Of a DNA stretch of 37,365 nt, positions 15,015 through 23,504 are shown one piece after another. The stretch is from an uncultured Clostridia bacterium. GTDB lineage: Bacteria > Bacillota > Clostridia > Oscillospirales > Acutalibacteraceae. The position numbers and the translations under genes are program-made. The stretch spans positions 1-37,365 of the forward strand of contig CAJFUH010000114.1 of NCBI GenBank assembly GCA_904420155.1, read 5' to 3'. The notes under the pieces are model-generated. The model saw only the letters and a program-made list of their open reading frames with translations, had not been told where the DNA came from and ran no database searches. Each line of letters begins with the position of its first letter. Positions within the stretch are counted from its first letter, which is position 1.

Positions 15015-15055
15015 AATCCCTGCCGGTATTGCTGTCGGCAGGGATTTCTTATTTA
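15015..15055 (+). terminator. Intrinsic terminator after rubrerythrin
   Basis: Perfect 11-bp stem (15015-15025 with 15036-15046) with a 10-base loop, followed by a T-rich tail. Confidence 0.8.
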
Positions 15056-15185
15056 AAAACAATAGGGTTTCGTGTGAAAACAGCGGGGACTTTTTTTATC
15101 CAAAGGGAAAAATACCAAAAAACTTAGGAACCATGTTTTGTTTTTTCTGTAAAGAAAAAAGACTTTCTTCCTGGAGAAGATATGG

Positions 15186-15253
15186 TATAATAAAGGGAAT
15201 CATATTGAGAGGAGGTCGTGAACCTCCGGATAAAGAATAGGAGCATATTATGA
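15186..15253 (+). promoter_or_regulatory. Leader of the nitrite/sulfite reductase gene: -10 box, hairpin and possible leader peptide
   Basis: A consensus -10 TATAAT lies at 15186-15191, with only a poor -35 upstream. A hairpin GGAGGT-CGTGA-ACCTCC (15211-15227) contains a Shine-Dalgarno sequence in its left arm. From the GTG at 15218 an 11-codon frame (VNLRIKNRSIL) ends at TGA 15251-15253, overlapping the reductase ATG at 15250 as ATGA. This could couple translation of the leader to the gene, but it may be chance. Confidence 0.35.
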
Positions 15254-16785
15254 AAGAATATGTAGAGGTATTTCGGAAAGAGCTTTCGTCGTTTGACGAG
15301 GCCACAAGGGATTTCTATACGGGAAAACTGTCTAAACAAGAGTATAAAGGGATTTCAGGAGGATTTGGCAGTTATTCGGAGAGAGGCGGACAACGGGGTA
15401 TGATCCGCCTTCGTATGACGGCCGGACGCGTGACCCAGGACAAACTGGCCTTTGTGGTGGAAACAGCGGAGCGTCTGCATGTGGATACCATCAAGCTGAC
15501 CACCTGCGAAACCATTCAGCTTCATCATTTGACAGGACGGCAAATCCTGGAAGTCGCCACCCAAGCATTAGACCACGGAATTGTTTGCCGGGGCGGCGGC
15601 GGGGACCATCCCCGCAACGTCATGGTGCCTCCCCTGTCCGGCGTGGCGCCTGGAGAAACTTTTGATGTAGTGCCTTATGCGGAAGCGGTAGGGGATTATT
15701 TGTTATCTATCTTGGAAGAAATCAAAATGCCCCGCAAACTGAAAGTCGCGTTTTCAAACCATCCTTCCAATGTAACCCACGCCACCATGAGGGATCTGGG
15801 ATTTATTGCCCGTGAAGACGGCACTTTTGATGTTTACAGTGCGGGAGGAATCGGACCCAACCCAAAGAAGGGAGTTTGTGTGGCTACCCAAGTGCCGGGA
15901 AATGAGATTCTATACTATGTCCGCGCCATGGTGGATACTTTTATTGAGCATGGGAATTATCAGCAGCGGGCGAAAGCGCGCACCCGCTATATGCAGGAAA
16001 CATTAGGGGTAGACGGGTACCGCAATGCTTACCTGGAAAAATTGGACGCGGTGAAAGCCAAGGGCGGTTTGGATCTCCATGTGGTTTCCCAGCCGGTGAC
16101 AAAATCCGGGCGGGGAGAACTCTCCGGAAAACGGATTATTCCACAAAAACAGCAGGGGCTTTATGCTGTTTCTTACCATCCTCTGGGAGGAACGCCCTCC
16201 CCCGCTACCTTGCGGAAACTGTTGGATGTGATCCAAGGTTTAGAGGCCGTGGAGATCCGTTTGGCTCCGGAAGGCACCATGTATATTATCAATTGCACCG
16301 CTGAAGAAGCAGAACGCGTACTGGAAGCGACAGACGATGGGGCGCAGACACTGTTTGAGCATTCCGTAGCTTGTATCGGCGCTTCTATTTGCCAACAGGG
16401 CGTACGGGATTCACAGGCGTTGTACCACGCCTGTGTTGATGCTGTCCGCAAAGCGGGATTGGCCGACGGGGCGTTGCCTCAAATCCATATCTCCGGCTGT
16501 CCTTCTTCCTGCGGCTCCCATCAAGTGGGAGTGATCGGTTTTCATGGCGGCGTTAAAGTGGTGGATAAAGTGGCTCAGCCGGCATTTACCCTACATGTCA
16601 ATGGTTGTGACCGACTAGGGCAGGAACGCTTTGGCGATAGCTGGGGCGTAATGCTGGAAAACCGTATCCCGGATTTCCTGGTAGCGCTGGGCAAGAAAGT
16701 ATCCGAAACAGGGAAATCTTTTATGGATTGGTATCCTGATCATTTAGAAGAAATGCATACGCTGGCAGAAGAATATATGGCATAA
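15250..16785 (+). CDS. Siroheme nitrite/sulfite reductase, ferredoxin type
   Basis: This 511-residue protein has the two-fold repeated siroheme-Fe4S4 reductase layout: a ferredoxin-like half-domain near residues 45-105 (GMIRLRM, TTCETIQLHHL), a siroheme-binding domain, and the second repeat. The cluster ligands are C-x5-C (CIGASIC) and C-x3-C (GCPSSC). It reduces nitrite or sulfite by six electrons; substrate cannot be decided from sequence. The start ATG is preceded by AGGAG. There is no reductase partner subunit, transporter or siroheme synthesis gene next to it. A terminator follows, shared with the convergent gene. Confidence 0.87.
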   Translation: MKEYVEVFRKELSSFDEATRDFYTGKLSKQEYKGISGGFGSYSERGGQRGMIRLRMTAGRVTQDKLAFVVETAERLHVDTIKLTTCETIQLHHLTGRQILEVATQALDHGIVCRGGGGDHPRNVMVPPLSGVAPGETFDVVPYAEAVGDYLLSILEEIKMPRKLKVAFSNHPSNVTHATMRDLGFIAREDGTFDVYSAGGIGPNPKKGVCVATQVPGNEILYYVRAMVDTFIEHGNYQQRAKARTRYMQETLGVDGYRNAYLEKLDAVKAKGGLDLHVVSQPVTKSGRGELSGKRIIPQKQQGLYAVSYHPLGGTPSPATLRKLLDVIQGLEAVEIRLAPEGTMYIINCTAEEAERVLEATDDGAQTLFEHSVACIGASICQQGVRDSQALYHACVDAVRKAGLADGALPQIHISGCPSSCGSHQVGVIGFHGGVKVVDKVAQPAFTLHVNGCDRLGQERFGDSWGVMLENRIPDFLVALGKKVSETGKSFMDWYPDHLEEMHTLAEEYMA

Positions 16786-16813
16786 GGCCATCATAAGGAA
16801 GATACAATGAAAG

Positions 16814-16868
16814 AAGAAGGGGTTTTCAGACGGCTGTCAAGGCCATGCTGAAAACCCCTTCTTTTTTT
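16814..16868. terminator. Bidirectional terminator between convergent genes
   Basis: Arms 16814-16829 and 16848-16863 pair perfectly over 16 bp, with T-runs on the plus strand and an A-rich lead that gives T's on the minus strand. It serves the reductase gene and the isomerase gene facing it. Confidence 0.85.
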
Positions 16869-16869
16869 A

Positions 16870-17799
16870 TTACTTTTGATACGATTGGAATATTTCCATA
16901 AGACGGCAGCCCGCCTGGTAACTTCTTTTTAAGAATTGTTCCTCCGTTTCCTCGGAATGATAGCTTAATTCCAATAATAGAGGCAGCTCATAAGGAGATT
17001 TCGCCAGAATTTTTAGAAAACTGTCCCAATGATATTTCCCGTCAAAAGGAGGCATGTGCAGGTCGCAGGAACACATAAGGGCTTCGTTACGATAATAGGA
17101 TTCCGAGGGGATGCTAAGGTTATCATTCAGATGAACACAATAGATACGGTCGCAATACCGTTCCGGCAATTCCAGCATACGGGGGCCGTTGGAAATCAGC
17201 GCATGGCCGGTATCAATACAGATGCCCATATATTCCCGGTCATAACGAGAAAATAAAAGATCGAATTGTTTTATTTGATGCTCAATCGGCGTATCCAACA
17301 TGTTTTCTATACAGATCCTTACTCCCCGCGTTTTACAGTAAGATTGCAATTCATCAAAAGAAGCGCAGGCCTGTCGATAGAAACGCTCTTCAAAAGCAGG
17401 ATCTTTTTCGAATGTCAGGTAAGGAAGCAGCATATGTAATACAATCTCAGAGGTACCAAGGGCATAAGCCAAATCTACCCGGTTTTTGATTAATTCTACC
17501 CCCGCCAACCGGTTATATTCATTTTCAGAGGTATAGTCCCTGCGGAAATCCCCCACATAGGTATCCCCACAGGGTTTCCGGGTACCTTTGGTGGCGTGTA
17601 TGGCCTTTGCTTTTAAGCCTTCTTCATCCATCCATTGACGGATCTGCATCATTTCATAAATAGAATAGGTATAATCCCCATCCCATTCATGGCACCAATG
17701 GATATGGGAGAACCCTGCATTGGCTATCTTTTTTAACGTTTCCCTGAGATCGGATAAGGTTTTTCCCTCTCCAGCATAATCGGTATTGAGAGCAAGCAT
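16870..17799 (-). CDS. Sugar phosphate isomerase/epimerase family TIM-barrel protein
   Basis: This 309-residue protein belongs to the xylose isomerase-like/AP endonuclease 2 TIM-barrel superfamily. Likely metal ligands sit at the ends of successive strands: E in ICIENML, D and H in CIDTGHAL, H in VHLND and E in LELSYHSE. The N-terminus reads LALNTDYAGEG and FSHIHWCHEWDGDYTY. The substrate is unknown; members act on sugars, inositols or hydroxypyruvate. It starts at the ATG at 17799 with AGGAG seven bases upstream. It has no sugar transporter or kinase neighbour to suggest a pathway. Confidence 0.8.
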   Translation of the reverse strand: MLALNTDYAGEGKTLSDLRETLKKIANAGFSHIHWCHEWDGDYTYSIYEMMQIRQWMDEEGLKAKAIHATKGTRKPCGDTYVGDFRRDYTSENEYNRLAGVELIKNRVDLAYALGTSEIVLHMLLPYLTFEKDPAFEERFYRQACASFDELQSYCKTRGVRICIENMLDTPIEHQIKQFDLLFSRYDREYMGICIDTGHALISNGPRMLELPERYCDRIYCVHLNDNLSIPSESYYRNEALMCSCDLHMPPFDGKYHWDSFLKILAKSPYELPLLLELSYHSEETEEQFLKRSYQAGCRLMEIFQSYQK

Positions 17800-17970
17800 A
17801 AGAAATCTCCTTCATCTTTTTGGATTTGATCAGCTCTCATTGTATGCCTTTTTTGAAGGTCCGTAAAGAGTTTTTTCAGAAAATCAAAAACTTTTTCTAT
17901 GGCATGACAAGCTGTGGGTCGTTTGCCCTCTAACGCTTCTATATAACAAAGGGAATCCCCATTATAACTT

Positions 17971-18207
17971 TTACTCCTTTTTTCGGTCTTGCACTTCGTT
18001 ATCAGCAGTAATTTTGACGCGGTCAATATAATAATCCCCAGTATTCTCATCGATACTTGTGTTATAGAGAACGGATCGGATCGTATAGAACGTTTTGTCA
18101 ACAACAATTTTTTCCTTAACACGGGGAATCTGACAGGCATTTAACAACAGGCTGATTTCCCCTATGGTTTTTGTCCCATGCGTCAGTTTTACGTCTACAG
18201 TGGGCAT
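17971..18207 (-). CDS. Small protein of unknown function
   Basis: A 78-residue open frame with AAGGAG eleven bases before the ATG at 18207; a GTG at 18219 is too close to that site. The sequence is MPTVDVKLTHGTKTIGEISL..., then CQIPRVKEKIVVDKTFYTIRSVLY and GDYYIDRVKITADNE. It has an alternating hydrophobic pattern that suggests a small beta-rich fold, and no membrane segment. I do not recognise the family. It lies between folD and the isomerase gene on the same strand, with a terminator separating it from folD. Confidence 0.55.
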   Translation of the reverse strand: MPTVDVKLTHGTKTIGEISLLLNACQIPRVKEKIVVDKTFYTIRSVLYNTSIDENTGDYYIDRVKITADNEVQDRKKE

Positions 18208-18288
18208 TGGAAGAGACACTCCTTTTTCTTTTTGGTTAGTGTTCCCCCAAATTGAGTATTAAATAGAAAAAACGGTAGAATTGATGAT

Positions 18289-18321
18289 AAAAATCAGCGC
18301 AAGGCTTTTGCCTTGCGCTGA
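18289..18321 (-). terminator. Intrinsic terminator of the lgt-folD operon
   Basis: Perfect 11-bp stem (18294-18304 with 18311-18321) around a 6-base loop, followed on the minus strand by TTTTT. Confidence 0.85.
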
Positions 18322-18335
18322 AAGACTATGAAACA

Positions 18336-19184
18336 TTATTTATGTTGTATTTTGGCAGCGGTAATGGTATTCTTCATCAGCATAGCGATGGTCATGGGGC
18401 CGACTCCTCCGGGAACGGGAGTAATATAAGAAGCGATAGGTTCCACTTGGGCAAAATCCACATCGCCGCAGAGTTTTCCATTCTCATCCCTGTCCATGCC
18501 CACATCGATGACCACTGCGCCGGGTTTTACCATATCCGCCTTCACAAATTTGGGAATCCCTACGGCGGCCACTAAGATATCAGCGCTGCGGCATATCTCC
18601 GACAGATTTTTGGTTTTGCTGTGGCAGATGGTGACCGTTCCATTTTGATGCAGCAGCAACATGGCCATGGGCTTACCCACAATATTACTGCGTCCAATCA
18701 CGACGCAGTGCCTGCCGCTTACTTCTATGTTGGCGGAGTGAAGCAATTCCATAACGCCGGCGGGCGTACAAGGGAGAAAATGAAAATCGCCGATCATAAT
18801 CCTGCCCACATTTTCAGCATGGAAAGCGTCGACATCCTTGATGGGATCAATGGCTTTGATAACCGCTTTCTCGTCCAGATGTTTGGGCAAAGGCAACTGT
18901 ACCAAAATACCGTTGATTTCTTTTTTATGATTGAGATTCTCTACTAAATTTAACAGCTCTTCCTGTGTAGTTTCTGCGCGCAAAGCATATTCTTCGGAGT
19001 GAATCCCAATCTCCGCACACGCTTTTTTCTTATTGTTGACATAGACACGGGAAGCGGGATCATCGCCCACAATCACCACCGCCAAACCGGGATGAATCCC
19101 CTGTTCTTTTAGCTGTGCAACCTCCTGGGCCGCCTGTGCACGCACCTGCGCGGAAACTGCTTTGCCATCTATGATTGTTGCCAT
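18336..19184 (-). CDS. folD: Bifunctional methylene-THF dehydrogenase / methenyl-THF cyclohydrolase FolD
   Basis: The enzyme converts 5,10-methylene-THF to 10-formyl-THF in one-carbon metabolism, using NADP. The 282 residues match the family. The motifs present are YVNNKKKA with the catalytic lysine (near 49-56), GILVQLPLP, the Rossmann VVIGRSNIVGKPMA, and the C-terminal TPVPGGVGPMTIAMLM. It starts at the ATG at 19184. It is 17 bp downstream of lgt on the same strand and ends at a strong terminator, so the two are probably co-transcribed. Confidence 0.96.
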   Translation of the reverse strand: MATIIDGKAVSAQVRAQAAQEVAQLKEQGIHPGLAVVIVGDDPASRVYVNNKKKACAEIGIHSEEYALRAETTQEELLNLVENLNHKKEINGILVQLPLPKHLDEKAVIKAIDPIKDVDAFHAENVGRIMIGDFHFLPCTPAGVMELLHSANIEVSGRHCVVIGRSNIVGKPMAMLLLHQNGTVTICHSKTKNLSEICRSADILVAAVGIPKFVKADMVKPGAVVIDVGMDRDENGKLCGDVDFAQVEPIASYITPVPGGVGPMTIAMLMKNTITAAKIQHK

Positions 19185-19201
19185 ATTGAAAACCTGCCTT
19201 T

Positions 19202-20125
19202 CTAATCGTCTAAAGTATCAGAAGAACCATTGGACTTTTGGTTGTTGTCTGGGGCTGTCTCCGACAATGAAACATTCCCCGTAGGGGTAGCCCCCGCTAT
19301 CTTTGCCGCCTTTTGCTGTTCTACCCATAGACTTCTCCGTTTGCGGAAAAAGATCAAGAAGAAAATGCCCACCAAAGCGGTAGCTAACGCTAATATTTGA
19401 GAAACTCGAAGATTTAAAAAATAGAGGCTGTCTGTACGCAAACCCTCTACAACAAAACGTTCGGCTCCATACCACACCAAATACAACAAAAAGATTTGCC
19501 CGTCATACCGGCGCTTCTTACTGGCGAGATGAAGCACAAGAACGCCCAAAAGGCACCAAAGGGATTCATATAGGAAGCAAGGGTGTACCCCAACACCGCC
19601 GGTACCTTCGCTGACCATTCTCCAGGGCAGGTCAGTGGCAACGCCGTAAGCCTCTTGGTTGACAAAATTGCCCCACCGTCCGATGCCCTGGCCGATGAGG
19701 AATCCTATCACGACCAGATCCAACACGGCAAGGATATTCTGCTTATGGTGTTTGATGACCGGCAGGCCGCCCAAAAGAGCGCCGATGATCCCTCCATAAA
19801 TAGCAAGCCCGCCTTCTTTGAGGTTGAAGATACTCAAGGGATTGCTTAAATAATGAGAGAAATCATAAAAAATCACGTAATAAAGACGGGCGCCGATGAT
19901 ACCGGTAATAAAGCCAACGATAACAGCGTCGATCAGCTTATCCGGATTGATTCCAAAACGCTTACAATTCTTAAAAGCGTAGAGTAAAGCTAACAGCGCC
20001 CCCGCCGCGATGATGATACCATACCAGCGGATTTCAAAACTGCCAATAGAAAAGGCCACTGGATTGATATCAAAGGTTGCCCATGTCCCTAACCCGGGAA
20101 AGGTAATATGATAGGTTGATTCCAT
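19202..20125 (-). CDS. lgt: Prolipoprotein diacylglyceryl transferase Lgt
   Basis: A membrane enzyme that transfers diacylglycerol from phosphatidylglycerol to the lipobox cysteine of prolipoproteins. It has 307 residues with about seven hydrophobic helices. The Lgt signature GRWGNFVNQEAYG is present, as are GARLYYVIFY, GGLAIYGGIIGALLGG and the C-terminal WYGAERFVVEGLRTDSL. The last 35 or so residues form a hydrophilic Ser/Asn/Asp-rich tail, probably in the cytoplasm. The ATG at 20125 has AAGGAGG unusually far upstream (13 bases). The small lipoprotein at 23000-23344 would be one of its substrates. Confidence 0.95.
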   Translation of the reverse strand: MESTYHITFPGLGTWATFDINPVAFSIGSFEIRWYGIIIAAGALLALLYAFKNCKRFGINPDKLIDAVIVGFITGIIGARLYYVIFYDFSHYLSNPLSIFNLKEGGLAIYGGIIGALLGGLPVIKHHKQNILAVLDLVVIGFLIGQGIGRWGNFVNQEAYGVATDLPWRMVSEGTGGVGVHPCFLYESLWCLLGVLVLHLASKKRRYDGQIFLLYLVWYGAERFVVEGLRTDSLYFLNLRVSQILALATALVGIFFLIFFRKRRSLWVEQQKAAKIAGATPTGNVSLSETAPDNNQKSNGSSDTLDD

Positions 20126-20209
20126 GTGGATTGAAAAGCCTCCTTATGTACGGAAAGATTCCAGATTGATCCTCTGGTTATCTTTCCCAATAACTGCTGA
20201 AAAAGGTCA

Positions 20210-20239
20210 AAACTCCCCTGCCTTCCCACAAAAAGGGGA
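20210..20239 (-). terminator. Weak terminator after ymfH
   Basis: A 6-bp stem (20214-20219 with 20234-20239, TCCCCT/AGGGGA) followed on the minus strand by GTTTTG. It lies between ymfH and lgt. Confidence 0.35.
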
Positions 20240-20248
20240 TCTTTTCAT

Positions 20249-21523
20249 TTATTCCATGGGGGAAACCACGGACAGAGCGGAACGGGAGCAATCAAGCTGA
20301 TGACGAAGCCTCTCGTGGACTTGTTCTAACGTAGCCTGCGCAATACAGTCGATATAATGAAATACTTCCTGATCGGCAAAGCTTAGATTGATCATCACAG
20401 TGCCAATTGCCTCCGTACTGTTAAAAATAGATAAGTTACGCCCATAAACAGCCCGGCGGGCCCTCTCGAAGGTTTCCTCAGAGATACCCTCCCGATGGAG
20501 CTTGTCTACGGCATTCCGGATCATCTGGGCCGTTTTATCAGGATCACGGGATTCCCCGGTAAAGATAACCGATGCGTATCCGGGGCCTTCAAAATACTCA
20601 TATCCGAAAGAGGAATTGATCAGTTGTGCATCCATCAATTCGCGATACAGAGGGCTGGACTTGGAAGCGAGGGCCTCTAAGATAATATCGGTCAACGCCA
20701 GCTCCTGGGCGGTAGCGCGCTGTTTTCCTGCGGTTTCTTTAAAACCTAATTGGAATAAAGGGACGGCGATCGGAAATTTTTGTTCTACGCGCTCTTTTAC
20801 AATGGTATCCGGCTCTTCCGGGAAAAAGGTTTCCACCTTTTGTTCTTTGGAAGGCTTGAGCAGCCGGTCGGCCAAACCGACGACCTGTTCCACAGTCACA
20901 TTGCCCGCCACGCATAATGCCATATTATGCAGATTATAAAAGCTGTTATAACAAGTGTACAATTTTTCCGCAGTGATCTCCGCAATGGATTCCACCGTAC
21001 CGGCAATATCTATTTTTACTGGGTGATTGTGATAGAGCGCTCCCAACAAATTGAACATAACCCTCCAGTTGGGATCGTCGTCATACATACGGATTTCCTG
21101 GCCGATGATCCCCTGCTCCTTTTGTACTGTCTGCGCGGTAAAGTAAGGAGACTGCACGAAATCCAGAAGGATTTCCAAACTTTCCTCCACTTTTTCGGTG
21201 CAGGAAAACAAGTAACAGGTGGTATCGAAGGAGGTAAACGCATTGGCGGAAGCGCCTGTTTTGGCGTAACGGGCAAATGCGTCCCCATCTTCGCTTTCAA
21301 ATAATTTGTGTTCCAAGTAATGGGCAATACCGTCGGGCACCTTGACAGGTTCCTGCCCTTCTACTTGGAAAGAAGTATTGATGGAACCATATTTGGTGCC
21401 AAAAATAGCGTAGGTGGAATGATATCCCGGTTTGGGATATACATAGATCCGCAGTCCAGAAGGATGATGGATGAGGTAATATTGCTCTCCCAGACGTTCG
21501 CTTTTTTTCTCTATCATGTTCAT
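20249..21523 (-). CDS. ymfH: M16-family zinc peptidase-like protein YmfH
   Basis: This 424-residue protein is of the insulinase/processing-peptidase family. The inverted zinc motif HxxEH is intact in HYLEHKLFE (near residues 68-76), with EIRMYDDDPNW about 75 residues later carrying the third ligand glutamate. It pairs with the YmfF-like protein, whose stop codon overlaps its ATG (ATGA). In Firmicutes the ymfF/ymfH pair has been linked to the modification of elongation factor P; the exact step is not clear. AGGAGG lies seven bases before the start. Confidence 0.85.
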   Translation of the reverse strand: MNMIEKKSERLGEQYYLIHHPSGLRIYVYPKPGYHSTYAIFGTKYGSINTSFQVEGQEPVKVPDGIAHYLEHKLFESEDGDAFARYAKTGASANAFTSFDTTCYLFSCTEKVEESLEILLDFVQSPYFTAQTVQKEQGIIGQEIRMYDDDPNWRVMFNLLGALYHNHPVKIDIAGTVESIAEITAEKLYTCYNSFYNLHNMALCVAGNVTVEQVVGLADRLLKPSKEQKVETFFPEEPDTIVKERVEQKFPIAVPLFQLGFKETAGKQRATAQELALTDIILEALASKSSPLYRELMDAQLINSSFGYEYFEGPGYASVIFTGESRDPDKTAQMIRNAVDKLHREGISEETFERARRAVYGRNLSIFNSTEAIGTVMINLSFADQEVFHYIDCIAQATLEQVHERLRHQLDCSRSALSVVSPME

Positions 21524-22800
21524 GCCTGCTCCTCCTTACCTGTGAGCGTATACACCGTGTCCAACGTCACCCGTTTTGCGGCGTCGATGAGTTGCTGCCG
21601 GGTAATATGGCCGGCCTGCTCCGCACTTTCTTCCGGGCTGCACAGTTTGCCCTCCAAAGTTTGGCAAAGGTACCAATATTCCAAACCGCCCAAATAATCC
21701 GCCACACTGCGGAAACCATTGGCCACGCTCAGTTTTGCAGAATCGATTTCGCTGTCCTCCAACTGTCCCTGCTGAATCTGTTCTAGCTGGTGTAGAATTT
21801 CTTTGCGGGCCTTTTCCATATTCTGCTGCTCCACACCGCTTTCCACCAAGAGAATGCCTTTGTTGCGGTCATAGCGGGAAGAACAATAGTAGCATAAGCT
21901 CATTTTTTCCCGGACGTTCAGGAAAAGCTTGGAATGGGGCGTGCCTCCGAATACAGCGCTCATCAGGCGGGCAGCCATCACAGATTCATCCGGGCAAGCG
22001 GTTCCCGCACGGAAGCCCAACACCAGTTTTGCCTGGGCTACCTCCATGGAATCATTATATTCCCGAACCTCTTTGGCAGAGCGCACCACCTTGGTGGAGC
22101 AATCGGCGACTTGTCCCCGTTCAATCTTAGAAAACGCCTGTTCAAATACCTGCCTGGCCTGTTGGGGATCGGAATTCCCCAACATCATACATTCAATACG
22201 GGCGGTACGCAGGGCTGTCTGCCAAGCCTCATAAATCTGCTGGGCGGTGAGCTGTTCCACTTCCTCCCGTTTGCCGTACACGTTTACGCCGAATGCCTCT
22301 TCCCGGCACATCAATTCTTCACAACGCATTTTAGCAAAGGCCCGCTTGTCATTGTATTCCGCATCGATCCGCTCTATCAGCTGGCGTTTTTCCTGGGCGA
22401 TATCCTGCTCCCGGAAAACACCGTTTTCTAAAGCCGGATCGAACAGCACGCTGCACAACAGGGAAGTGAGTTCCTTGGAAACGCTTTGATGGTCCAGCGC
22501 ATAGCGGTCGTCAATCCCCACCGCGGAAAGGCACAACATTTGGACTTCTCCCACCTTATGCACGTCGGCATAGAGGGAAGCGCCGTAAAGTTCGCTTAAT
22601 TTTCGATTGAGCGCCGTAAAATCGGGATATTCCCGGCAGGAACGGCACAAAAGATAAGGAAGAATGGCATAAGCCGCCGCGGTCTCCCGAGAGAGGGGAA
22701 GCATAAGCGCTGCGGTAATCCTCCCTGTTTTGAAACGGGAATCTGGAACACTGCTAAAATAGACGCCATCACAAATTTTTTGTCTGTTTATTGCTGTCAT
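21520..22800 (-). CDS. ymfF: M16-family peptidase-like protein YmfF, no zinc site
   Basis: This 426-residue protein has the M16 fold. It lacks HxxEH in the N-terminal region where the partner has it (LPYLLCRSCREYPDFTALNRKLSELYGASL), as expected for the non-catalytic member of a two-subunit M16 enzyme. The ATG at 22800 was chosen because GGAG precedes it; an ATG at 22824 has no ribosome site. It overlaps ymfH by 4 bp and should be translated together with it. An extended -10 promoter lies upstream. Confidence 0.83.
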   Translation of the reverse strand: MTAINRQKICDGVYFSSVPDSRFKTGRITAALMLPLSRETAAAYAILPYLLCRSCREYPDFTALNRKLSELYGASLYADVHKVGEVQMLCLSAVGIDDRYALDHQSVSKELTSLLCSVLFDPALENGVFREQDIAQEKRQLIERIDAEYNDKRAFAKMRCEELMCREEAFGVNVYGKREEVEQLTAQQIYEAWQTALRTARIECMMLGNSDPQQARQVFEQAFSKIERGQVADCSTKVVRSAKEVREYNDSMEVAQAKLVLGFRAGTACPDESVMAARLMSAVFGGTPHSKLFLNVREKMSLCYYCSSRYDRNKGILLVESGVEQQNMEKARKEILHQLEQIQQGQLEDSEIDSAKLSVANGFRSVADYLGGLEYWYLCQTLEGKLCSPEESAEQAGHITRQQLIDAAKRVTLDTVYTLTGKEEQA

Positions 22801-22845
22801 ATATTTCTCAACTCCAATCACCATATTTTATCCATTTTGGCTTTT

Positions 22846-22854
22846 ATTATAACA
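22846..22854 (-). promoter_or_regulatory. Extended -10 promoter of ymfF-ymfH
   Basis: The minus strand reads TGTTATAAT, an extended -10 with a full TATAAT (22846-22851). No good -35 box is visible 17 bp upstream. Confidence 0.5.
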
Positions 22855-22939
22855 TGGTTTTTTCTGGATTACTAGAGAGGAGGAGGGAAAGCCCTGGGAA
22901 ACAAGGAAAAGAAAACCTTTTATCCATAGATAGGATATT

Positions 22940-22980
22940 AAAAAAGCCGATGCAGCAAAATATGCTGCATCGGCTTTTTT
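22940..22980. terminator. Strong terminator after the small lipoprotein gene
   Basis: A perfect 18-bp stem (22940-22957 with 22963-22980) around AAATA, with A- and T-runs that make it work in both directions. It lies 20 bp after the lipoprotein stop. Confidence 0.9.
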
Positions 22981-22999
22981 ATAAATTTTTTATTGCCAA

Positions 23000-23344
23000 T
23001 TACGGACTTTTTCGGACGAACTCCGTCTCATTGAGAAAGAAGCGATCCCCCTCAAACCGATACTCGTAAGTTTTTTCTTCGATGGTTCCCAACATAGAGA
23101 TACGGATCGTCATCTGACCATCATGAATCTCATAAGTGCCATCGAAAGAAGCGATCCCAATGGTAATTAATTTCAAGTTGGTGTCGTCTAAAAATTCGTA
23201 TTCGGTTAAATCATAAGTATCCTTCCAAACACCCAACAGGGGATTTTCCGGGGTAGGAGAGGCGTGTTCTTTACAGCCGGTCAGGCCGCTTAATATCACG
23301 ATGACAACCAGCAAAAGCGCCGCTTTCCGGATGATCCTTTTCAC
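23000..23344 (-). CDS. Small lipoprotein, lipocalin-like
   Basis: A 114-residue protein with a type II signal peptide. KRIIRKAALLL is followed by a hydrophobic core and the lipobox LTGC, so the mature protein starts at Cys24 and is membrane-anchored outside the cell. The rest (LLGVWKD...YEFLDDTNLKL...FDGTYEIHDGQMTIRI...YEYRFEGDRFFLNETEFVR) is a short up-and-down beta pattern of the DUF5640/lipocalin-like kind. The start is GTG at 23344 after AAAGGAGG. Function is unknown. It stands alone, between terminator and promoter regions. Confidence 0.75.
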   Translation of the reverse strand: MKRIIRKAALLLVVIVILSGLTGCKEHASPTPENPLLGVWKDTYDLTEYEFLDDTNLKLITIGIASFDGTYEIHDGQMTIRISMLGTIEEKTYEYRFEGDRFFLNETEFVRKSP

Positions 23345-23504
23345 GCTTTGTCCTCCTTTGAATCTCTTATCTCATGCAAAAGAAGAAGGCCCAATATCAC
23401 AGGAAAACACCGAAAAAGGGCAAGTCATTCCTTTGCCTATCCGATATTTTACCATGATTACACGTGCTTCACAAGGACTAATTTCTTACAGTTTCGTAAG
23501 GCGT

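Noticed and set aside
17733..18140. 135-codon minus-strand frame overlapping the small unknown gene
   Set aside because: It overlaps two better supported genes in another frame and lacks a start signal.
18205..18250. CACTAACC half-site near the small gene at 17971 as a further DtxR operator
   Set aside because: Only one half-site is present; the expected partner half at six bases is missing.
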